Position numbers and translations under genes: made by a program
Notes under the pieces: generated by a model
The model's database searches: none
What the model was told of the DNA's origin: nothing
What the model saw: only the letters and a program-made list of their open reading frames with translations
NCBI RefSeq assembly: GCF_000373585.1
Contig: NZ_KB891919.1
Span: 1-45,726, forward strand
Reading direction: 5' to 3'
Length of the DNA stretch: 45,726 bases
From: Streptomyces sp. MspMP-M5
GTDB lineage: Bacteria > Actinomycetota > Actinomycetes > Streptomycetales > Streptomycetaceae
Part shown: piece after piece, positions 39,506 through 45,726 of the stretch
Layout: the number at the start of each line of letters is the position of its first letter
Position numbering within the stretch: the first letter of the stretch is position 1

Positions 39506-42187
39506 TCAGCGCTTGCGTGCCGCCAGGCTTCGTATGCCGAACGACCGGATGCCGCGGCCGTGTGTGGCCGCGTACAGGTCATCGTCCGGGCCGAGTCGCA
39601 GTTCCATCACCGCGGTGGTGGGCATCCCATGCCCGAGCACCTGCCACTGACTGGCGCCGGGTGCCCGGTAGAAGACGGCCAGGTCGGTGCCGAGGGTCAG
39701 CCCGCCGTTCGGCAGCAGCTTCACCGTGTTCGCCGGGACGTCGGGCAGGTTGGCGGAGATGTCCGTCCAGTCGTCGCCACCGTCCTTGGATTCGAAGATG
39801 TGGCCGACGCCCGCGCCGGGGCCCTCGGTCCACTTCCGGGAGAAGCCGTTGACGGCCACGTACACGTGGTTGGCATCCGCCGGGTCGACCTCGAAGCCGG
39901 AGAGGTAGCGGTTGGGAATCGCCCCGGAGACCGGCAGGTTGAGCTGGTGCCAGCCGGTGCCGTCCGCGTTGCCGACCGCGATGCCGCGGGTGAAGCCCTG
40001 GCTGTCGCAGGGGCCGCACCAGCCGACGTAGACCTTGCCCCCGGAAGCGGCGACCGCGGTGGCAAGGTGACGGTCGCCGAGGTCGTAGGCGTTCTTCCAC
40101 TCCGAGCCGCTGCGGATCGCGTAGCCCTTGGTCTGCACCCATACGTGGCGGCCGCCGGCGATCCAGGTGTTGGGATCCTTGGCGTCGGCGGCGAGCGGTG
40201 CGATGAAGCGGGCTCCCTTTCCGGCGAGGTCCTTGTCCGGCGGGGCGATCTCGTACTCGGTGGCCTTCGTCGGGTCGGTGGACCAGGCGCCGTTGTTGAC
40301 GCCGCAGTCCTGGGTGACCCACATGTCCAGGTAGACGTACTCCTGGGCGGTGTTGCAGCCGTTGGCCGGGTCGGTGATCGTGTCGGCGCCGTCACCGCCG
40401 AAGTCGGAGCCCATCGCCTTGTCGCGGCCCCGCAGGATCGACTGGCCGTTGTCCTGGAGGCCGCCGGTGACCGTGACCCCTCCGTAGGTGCGGTCCTTGC
40501 CCACACCGACGGAGTAGTACTGAAGGGTGTCGATGGTGCCGTCGGCGAGTGACTGCCAGTCCTTGGCATGCCCGCCGGAGTCGACCGCGCCGTTCAACGG
40601 ACGCCGGTAGATGCCGCCGTCGTTGCCCACGTAGACCCAGGACCTGCCGTGGTAGCTGCCGACCGCGACCGCGTGCTGGTCGGAGTGCGTGGTCGGGGAG
40701 CAGTCGCCGGTCTGCTTGCTCGGGTCGATGCTCCAGCAGGGGAACGGGAAGTTCCAGTACGGTCCCGGAACGGTCCAGCTGGTGCCGCCGTTCTTCGTCT
40801 CGAAGACCTCCTCCAGCCCCATGTAGACATGGTCCGGGTTGGCCGGGTCGACCTGGAGGAACTGGTTGTACCAGGACTGGATGCCCGGCATGTCGCCCGC
40901 GCTCTGCAGCGCCGAGCCGGACCCCTTCAGCTTCTGGTAGTCCGCGATCTGCGTCCAAGGGCCGAACGGCGAGCCGGACTTGGCGACGTAGACGCCCTTG
41001 AGACCACTGTCCGGGTTGGTGGTCATCTGAGCCGGGGACTGGTCGATCGCGTACAGCCGAGAGCCGTCGGCGGCGGCCGCGAAGGTCATGTTGCCGACAT
41101 CGGCGCTGTCCGACGGCAGGTCACCGAGGCCCTCGACCCGCTGCCAGCTATCGTTCCGCTTCGCATACAGGCCGTTGTAGGAGTCGCCGCCGCGCCAACC
41201 GACCGCGAGCAGGACCTTGCCCGGGTCCTTCGGATCCACGGCGATGTCGTTGGCGATGTTCTTGTACGGAGCAGCGGGGTCCGACGCTTTCGAACCGCCG
41301 GGCAGGTATGCGGGGTTCGGTGCGAACTCCAGCTTCCACGGCCCCGACAGCTCGGTGGCCGAGTGCGACCACACGCCGCGGCTGGTCGCCGCCCACACCG
41401 TGTCCCCGGCGAACCGCAGGGCGTGGATGACAGTGCTCTCCAACTCCGCTCCACCCACCCGGCCGCCCGGCTGGAACGTGCCGTGCCGGGGGTCCTTGAG
41501 GACGTAGACGCCGGTTCCGACGGAGGCGGTCGCTCCGGTGTTGGACTCGCCGGTGGCGTACCAGAGCCGGTTGGCGTGGTCGAGGGCGAGCGTGCCGGTG
41601 GACAGCGAGGGCAGCTTGTCGGCTATGGGCTGCCAGTGGCCGCCCCCGGTACGTGACCGGAAGACGCCGCCGTTGGCGCCGCCGGCGTAGACGTAGCCCT
41701 GGTCGTCGGCGGCGATACCGGTGATGCGGCCGGTGACGCGACCGGCACCGCCGCTGGAGTTGGAGTTGACGTCCCGGTAGCGCGGATCGTCGGCGTCGTA
41801 CACCTTCTTGGTGACGTGGTCCCAGCCGCCTGCGGTGTGGCCCATGGACTGGAGTTGCTGCCAGGCGGCCCCGTACGCGCCGGGTGCGACGACACCGGGG
41901 GCGGTGCGGGCCTCGGTGAACTGGGCGGTGGCCTCGGCCGAGTTCTCCGTCTCGTCCGAGCCGTCGTCGTCGCCTTCGGGCCTGGCACCGGGTATCAGGG
42001 CGGTCATCGGGTGCCCGGAGCGCACCAGTCGGCTGTGCTGGCGACCGATGTCGGCCTGGTGGTGGGCGCCCCAGGGTCTGGGCGCTGCGGTTCCTGCGGC
42101 TGCGTACGCCTGGCTGCCGACCAGGCCCAACGCAGCGACGGCGACGACTCCGGTCATGAGCCGCCGTCGATGCCGGTGGGGCATCAT
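39506..42187 (-). CDS. large secreted BNR/Asp-box beta-propeller protein
   Basis: An 893-residue secreted protein. A basic start (MMPHRHRRRLM) leads into the signal helix GVVAVAALGLVGSQAYAAAG. The mature part consists of repeated propeller blades with Asp-box-like turns: RSRTGGGHWQPIADKLP, FETKNGGTSWTVPGP, NDGGIYRRPLNG and FESKDGGDDWTDISANLP. Such proteins are usually annotated as glycosyl hydrolases, sialidase-like or Vps10/sortilin-like; no catalytic set specific to sialidases is evident, so an enzymatic role is unproven. ATG 42187 follows GGGAGGAG. The gene is monocistronic. Confidence 0.85.
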   Translation of the reverse strand: MMPHRHRRRLMTGVVAVAALGLVGSQAYAAAGTAAPRPWGAHHQADIGRQHSRLVRSGHPMTALIPGARPEGDDDGSDETENSAEATAQFTEARTAPGVVAPGAYGAAWQQLQSMGHTAGGWDHVTKKVYDADDPRYRDVNSNSSGGAGRVTGRITGIAADDQGYVYAGGANGGVFRSRTGGGHWQPIADKLPSLSTGTLALDHANRLWYATGESNTGATASVGTGVYVLKDPRHGTFQPGGRVGGAELESTVIHALRFAGDTVWAATSRGVWSHSATELSGPWKLEFAPNPAYLPGGSKASDPAAPYKNIANDIAVDPKDPGKVLLAVGWRGGDSYNGLYAKRNDSWQRVEGLGDLPSDSADVGNMTFAAAADGSRLYAIDQSPAQMTTNPDSGLKGVYVAKSGSPFGPWTQIADYQKLKGSGSALQSAGDMPGIQSWYNQFLQVDPANPDHVYMGLEEVFETKNGGTSWTVPGPYWNFPFPCWSIDPSKQTGDCSPTTHSDQHAVAVGSYHGRSWVYVGNDGGIYRRPLNGAVDSGGHAKDWQSLADGTIDTLQYYSVGVGKDRTYGGVTVTGGLQDNGQSILRGRDKAMGSDFGGDGADTITDPANGCNTAQEYVYLDMWVTQDCGVNNGAWSTDPTKATEYEIAPPDKDLAGKGARFIAPLAADAKDPNTWIAGGRHVWVQTKGYAIRSGSEWKNAYDLGDRHLATAVAASGGKVYVGWCGPCDSQGFTRGIAVGNADGTGWHQLNLPVSGAIPNRYLSGFEVDPADANHVYVAVNGFSRKWTEGPGAGVGHIFESKDGGDDWTDISANLPDVPANTVKLLPNGGLTLGTDLAVFYRAPGASQWQVLGHGMPTTAVMELRLGPDDDLYAATHGRGIRSFGIRSLAARKR

Positions 42188-42700
42188 GCGTTCTCCTCCC
42201 TACGGCGAGCACGGGGTCCGGCTCGGCCGTTGACGCAGATCCTGGCGTGCCCGCGTCAATGAGGGGAAGAGGGAAGGCGGGGCATTTCCGGGTTGCCACC
42301 ACGTAAGGGGGTGGCAACAGCCCGCAGCGGGACTGGGAGAGGCGAGGGTATGGGCTTCCTGCCGACGGCGGCACAGGCGAACCGCCGCTGAACACGGCGC
42401 CAGCCCGACACGGCTCATGGGCCGGGGTGCACGGGGCGTGGCACGGGCGGACTCACCGGCGGCGAACCGTACGCCGCCGCTGACCGCACGAGGGAATGCG
42501 CGGTCGGTCGACGGCCTCACGGGGTGCGATCCGCGCTGCTCGTCGCCACCCGTCCGTTTCCGTTGAACTGGTCAACACAGCAGGTGAAACGGCCTGCGCC
42601 GCGTTCCCTTCACGGCAACGTAGCGGCGGATTCACCGCTTGGAAACCTCTGGCGGTTCATCATGGTGATCCGTTTTGCGACGAACCACGGAGATTGTGCC
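42188..42700. other. intergenic region between divergent BNR and AbrB genes
   Basis: About 510 bases carrying the promoters of two divergent genes. It contains one good hairpin (listed). No short gene or clear -35/-10 pair was identified. Confidence 0.4.
42292..42318. repeat. 9-bp perfect inverted repeat in the divergent promoter region
   Basis: GTTGCCACC (42292-42300) and GGTGGCAAC (42310-42318) are separated by 9 bases. Its position between divergent genes fits an operator or an attenuator-like hairpin in the BNR-gene leader. Confidence 0.5.
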
Positions 42701-43888
42701 ATGCGCGTGAGTGAGCGGCTTGTGAGTTGGTTCCGGGATTCACGCGGCAGTCCCATCGAAATCGTCGCCATTTCGGTGGGAATTCTCGCCGTCTCGGCGG
42801 CCCTGGAGCCCCTGGGCGCCCCGGCGCCCCAGCTCCTCCTCGGACTGCTCGTCGGCGCCGTGATCGCGCTGCGCGGCAAACAGCAGCGCCGTATGTCGAA
42901 GTCCGTCGACCACAGCGTGCAGGCCCTGATCGGCGTCATGATCGGCGCCTTCCTCCAGATCTCCGTCCTGCGCGACGTCGCCGGCGCCATGCTCCCGCTG
43001 ACGATGCTCACGCTGGTGACCACCGCCCTCAGTGTCGGAATCGCCGTCATGGTCGCCCGGACCGGCCACATGGACCGGCTCACCGCCACCCTCGGAATGA
43101 TCGCCGGAGGATCGGCGGCCGTGACCTCCTGTGCGAAGGACATGGGCGCGGATTCCCGGGTCGTGGCCTTCATGCAATACACGCGCGTCGCCGTGATCTC
43201 GGCGGCCGCGCCACTGGTGGCCCTGCTCATCGCCGAGCCCGCGGTCGGCGGCGAGACGGCGGACGGCGGTGCCGGCGGCGCCGGATGGTCCTGGGCCCTG
43301 GTGCCCCGGGGCGATCAGCTGGCCGGGATTTCCATCACCCTCGTCCTGGCCTCCGTCGGCATGCGCCTGGCCCGGCGCATCGGGCTGCCCAGCGCGGCGC
43401 TTCTGGGACCCATGCTGCTCTCCGCACTGGTCACGGCGCTCGGTCTGACGCACGGCTACTCGCCCGCGGGTCTGTTCAAGCAGATGCTGCTGGTGCTCGT
43501 CGGACTGGAGGTGGGCCTGCGCTTCGACCGTGAGACCGTGCACGCGGTGAAGCGCATGATCCCGCTGGTGCTGGGCGCGATCGTGCTGCTCAGCGGCGTC
43601 ATCGGAGGGATCGCCGTGGGCCTGGCCCCGGCGCTCGGGGTGAGCCGGGCCGACGCCTACCTCGCCACGACGCCCGGCGGTATCAACGCGGTCCTCGCCA
43701 GCGCCTCGACCAGCGACGCGCACCTCGGGTTGATCTCCAGCGTGCAGACGCTGCGGCTGTTCCTCATGGTGCTGCTACTGCCCCTGCTCCAGCGCTGGCT
43801 GTCCCGAAGCTCCGCTCAACGCACCACCGAGACCGCGCAGGAACGTCGGGAAAGTCCCGAGCCGGAGCCCACCCCTGTGGGCGAATGA
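42701..43888 (+). CDS. AbrB-family membrane protein (duplicated AbrB domain)
   Basis: A 395-residue integral membrane protein of the AbrB/ammonia-monooxygenase-named family (unrelated to the AbrB DNA-binding regulator). Two similar halves are visible: APAPQLLLGLLVGAVIAL with MIGAFLQISVL in the first, and GLPSAALLGPMLLSALVTAL with LLVLVGLEVGLRFD in the second. The conserved ATTPGGINAVLASAST precedes the last helices. Members are thought to be transporters, but no substrate is established. ATG 42701 has GGAG nine bases upstream; ATG 42662 is an alternative. A hairpin follows the stop. Confidence 0.87.
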   Translation: MRVSERLVSWFRDSRGSPIEIVAISVGILAVSAALEPLGAPAPQLLLGLLVGAVIALRGKQQRRMSKSVDHSVQALIGVMIGAFLQISVLRDVAGAMLPLTMLTLVTTALSVGIAVMVARTGHMDRLTATLGMIAGGSAAVTSCAKDMGADSRVVAFMQYTRVAVISAAAPLVALLIAEPAVGGETADGGAGGAGWSWALVPRGDQLAGISITLVLASVGMRLARRIGLPSAALLGPMLLSALVTALGLTHGYSPAGLFKQMLLVLVGLEVGLRFDRETVHAVKRMIPLVLGAIVLLSGVIGGIAVGLAPALGVSRADAYLATTPGGINAVLASASTSDAHLGLISSVQTLRLFLMVLLLPLLQRWLSRSSAQRTTETAQERRESPEPEPTPVGE

Positions 43889-43904
43889 CCATCCCCGATC
43901 GCGC

Positions 43905-43923
43905 CCGGCATCTCTGATGCCGG
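43905..43923 (+). terminator. 8-bp hairpin after the AbrB-family gene
   Basis: CCGGCATC (43905-43912) pairs with GATGCCGG (43916-43923) across TCT, 17 bases after the stop, with further GC pairing possible around it. Confidence 0.65.
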
Positions 43924-44059
43924 CGCGGTCCGCGGCTCGCCCCTGCGCCCACGCAACCGGCCCGTGCCTTCGGTGACGCCACCGATATCCCGACGCCCAA
44001 CGCCTCTGCGTAGTCCACGCGGCGGGACTCCAAGACGGGGCCTCCACATGCCAGCCTGC

Positions 44060-44400
44060 CTGACCAGCCAAAGACCTCTCGGGCGGCATACCGCTTGAGG
44101 CACCGGATGATCTCCCGCCGGGCCTTTACCCTCCTTGATGCGCCGCTCATGGTAGTCACGGGTCCGCGGGTCAAAGCGCAACCGGGTGTGCACAATCCGG
44201 TGCAGGGCCGCGTTGGCCTGCCGGTCTCCCCCGCAGTTGACGCGACGGTACTGCCGACTACCTGAGGAACGCTCGACGGGACTGACCCCACGCAGCGCAG
44301 CGAAGGCGGCCTCGCCAGCGCCGAGCGAGGCGGCCTTCCAAGGGCCGGATCTGCTCGGTGAGCTGCCCGATTCGCCGTGCCAGCAGACACCGGGAATATG
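44060..44400 (-). pseudogene. IS110-family transposase, C-terminal remnant
   Basis: The reverse strand reads RRIGQLTEQIRPLEG, then in other frames GVSPVERSSGSRQYRR, GDRQANAALHRIVHTRLRFD, PRTRDYHERRIKEG and REIIRCLKRYAAREVFG. This is the transposase_20 domain and tail of IS110 elements. At least two frameshifts occur and the N-terminal DEDD domain is missing. Confidence 0.78.
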
Positions 44401-44670
44401 GCCTCGGCGCCGGCCCCGTACTCCATCCCCTCGGAAGGCAACAAGAACATCGCCGCCGTCCAGGGCTCGCTCGTATGGTCCGGCTTCCTGGCTGGAGTCC
44501 TGACCTCCGGCGCGCTGAACTCACCGCTCCTGGGACGGGCCATCTGGCTCCATGTGGCAGACCTCCACGCCCTGTTGTGGATCCCGCTGCCAGCCGGCGC
44601 AGTCTACGGTCTCGTCATCGCGGCCCTGGGCCTGCGCCTGGCGGCAGTTGGCAAGGCCGGAGCGAGGCGG
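44398..44670 (+). pseudogene. ABC-2-type permease, C-terminal remnant
   Basis: The forward strand encodes APAPYSIPSEGNKNIAAVQG, then a helix SLVWSGFLAGVLTSGALNSP and a second helix PLPAGAVYGLVIAALGLRLA. I recall the PYAIPxEGN segment and two following helices as the end of a Streptomyces ABC-2 permease group. There is no start beyond ATG 44400 and no upstream permease. The frame then runs into unrelated sequence. A short two-helix membrane protein is an alternative reading. Confidence 0.45.
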
Positions 44671-45043
44671 CGACCGCTCCCCGGCATCAGCGACTGTCGA
44701 AGTCCCCGTGCCTTCCTGCCGGGGGACTTCAGCCCAAGAAGACAAGGAATCACCGTGCCCCACCGCAAGCGACACGAACAAGCGCGAGATACGGCGCGTA
44801 GTAGGCAACCGTACGGATGAAGTCAGGGCGTGAACCATGAAGTTGCGGTAACGGTGCTCCGCGAGCTGAGCGATTGCAGATCCGCTGCTCCTTCTGCCGT
44901 TCCCGGGAGTGAGCTTCGCGCTGCTGCCCCTCGGGCGGACTCTCGGCCTACCTGGCCCCGTCAGGGCAGCGTTCCAAGCTCCAAGTGCAGTGCTGAGGGG
45001 CAGCTTCTTCATGGCCAGTGGCGGTCGGTTAACGTGTCTCGTC
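44671..45043. other. gene-free stretch
   Basis: No gene recognised. On the reverse strand a tRNA-like D-arm segment occurs near 44850-44880 without the remaining arms (see rejected items). A TAACGT box at 45030-45035 may serve the next small gene. Confidence 0.4.
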
Positions 45044-45241
45044 ATGAGCGATCAGAACTCCAGTTCCACGACGATGGCAGCCGAACTGAAGAAAGACCGA
45101 GTGACGTTTATCGCGACGCTGGTGTCCGCCGGCGCCTCGGGCGTACTGGTGAACAACATCGGCGGCTGGCAAGGCTGGGCCTTCGCCATCGCTACCGCAG
45201 CGGTCATCGGTGGCGTGGCACGGTGGTGGAACGGCCGTTAG
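45044..45241 (+). CDS. small membrane protein (65 aa)
   Basis: ATG 45044 opens a 65-residue protein with a polar N-terminus (MSDQNSSSTTMAAELKKD) and two hydrophobic stretches (TFIATLVSAGASGVLVNNIG and WAFAIATAAVIGGVAR), ending WWNGR. It would sit in the cytoplasmic membrane. No family is recognised. No ribosome-binding site is seen, but TAACGT ends eight bases before the ATG, so a leaderless message is possible. It overlaps no other credible gene. Confidence 0.58.
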   Translation: MSDQNSSSTTMAAELKKDRVTFIATLVSAGASGVLVNNIGGWQGWAFAIATAAVIGGVARWWNGR

Positions 45242-45464
45242 ACACGCGGACGACCGAGGACCGGAATTCATGCGGACATGCCGGGCCTATGCGTCATTGC
45301 CGCGGTCGCTTCTCCTTGGTTCGGAGGCGATCCGATGGGCGTCATAGTCCCCATCGCGATGCCGGGGCTCATAGGAGGTCGGATCTCGTGGCTCCGGGAG
45401 CACCGGTCGCAGTCGCAGTCGCAGGGCCACGGAAAGGGAAAGGCGCATGTTGAGCTGGGCCGTG

Positions 45465-45556
45465 GTGATGAACCATCGGCGTAGGCAAGGTGGGTGCCGC
45501 AGATGGTGCAGCGGAAGAGCATGGCGGTTGCGCTCTGCTCGAGGTGGGTCAGGAAG
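45465..45556 (-). pseudogene. CbrC-family (UPF0167) C-terminal remnant
   Basis: The reverse strand encodes LEQSATAMLFRCTICGTHLA followed by YADGSS. This matches the last residues of CbrC-family proteins (usual ending: YLFRCLHCGxHLAYxD), including the two cysteines. Upstream codons are not family-like and the normal stop is missing. Only a fragment remains. Confidence 0.5.
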
Positions 45557-45726
45557 TTTCCCGTTGACGTCCTGGGCTGTGTAGAAGGTCGCGGTTGTCC
45601 AGTGACGTCGAAGTCTGCTGATTGAAGCTTCACTTTGCGGGGGATCTTGCGGACTGAAGAGTTACCTTGCGGTGAGGGGCGGGGTGGCTTCTATTCTGCG
45701 CTCGGGACGGGCGGCTGGCCCCATGG
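45557..45726. other. right-edge stretch, no recognised feature
   Basis: No protein motif, hairpin or RNA gene was seen in the last 170 bases. Confidence 0.4.

Noticed and set aside
39191..40552. 453-codon forward open frame opposite the BNR-repeat gene
   Set aside because: It is the GC-driven antisense shadow of the propeller gene, with valine/glycine-rich text and no motif.
44840..44890. tRNA-like segment on the reverse strand with GCTCAG...GAGC, whose translation gives the familiar IAQLAEHR string
   Set aside because: Only a D-arm can be paired. No anticodon stem-loop, T-arm with GGTTCGAATCC or 7-bp acceptor stem forms, so at most it is a decayed 5' tRNA half.
45405..45425. GTCGCA triplet-like repeats
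   Set aside because: Four short copies, compatible with simple slippage; no array.

Overview
The window looks like accessory DNA from a Streptomyces or close relative, probably a chromosome arm or a decayed genomic island. The reasons are very high GC with strong third-position GC bias, frequent GTG and TTG starts, several near-leaderless promoters, and actinobacterial families (DUF5701, CGNR regulators, F420/PPOX enzymes, YrhB/Imm35, VC0807, DUF6262). No rRNA, intact tRNA, CRISPR array or complete insertion sequence was seen. All coordinates and family calls come from reading the sequence; no database search was run.

Layout. 1-540: three gene stumps (IS630 transposase, ketosynthase C-terminus, helicase-associated C-terminus). 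1118-2638: a MerR regulator divergent from an Old Yellow Enzyme reductase. 2639-6451: an acyltransferase stump, a DUF5701 protein, then a second MerR gene with an MFS exporter; both MerR loci share the same operator layout. 6688-10255: LysE exporter, NUDIX gene fused to an IS5 stump, SnoaL-like protein, and a TetR gene divergent from a PPOX enzyme and a broken SDR. 10457-14133: three uncharacterised or immunity-like genes ending in a YrhB/Imm35 protein. 14150-19726: IS5 and epimerase remnants, an Asp/Glu racemase-family enzyme, SnoaL, methyltransferase, and a TetR/NmrA pair whose divergent promoter has been deleted. 19977-23241: epoxide hydrolase divergent from a CGNR regulator across repeated operators, a phage-tail remnant and a flavodoxin-fold reductase. 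23513-27623: an operon of esterase (frameshifted), aldo/keto reductase, membrane protein (frameshifted) and a ProC-like dehydrogenase, divergent from its likely TetR repressor.

27863-29395: Tn3 stump, then a compact Imm63 immunity gene overlapping a very small TNT-type toxin gene, then a nuclease stump. 29470-33153: DUF3291 protein, DUF6262 and Ser/Thr kinase remnants, and a secreted SGNH hydrolase with a PKD-like tail. 33725-38598: SDR, small hypothetical protein, methyltransferase beneath an orphan MarR-type palindrome, IS5 stump, TetR and VC0807-family membrane protein. 38753-45726: a degenerate ORF, a large secreted BNR-repeat beta-propeller, an AbrB-family membrane protein, and IS110, ABC-permease and CbrC stumps.

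The recurring pattern is 'regulator plus divergent reductase or hydrolase' stress and detoxification modules, interleaved with immunity and toxin genes and many decayed mobile-element ends. The most interesting items are the immunity-first Imm63-TNT pair (28280-29061), the CGNR operator array (21171-21250), the twin MerR operators, and the series of 4-base GTGA start/stop overlaps.
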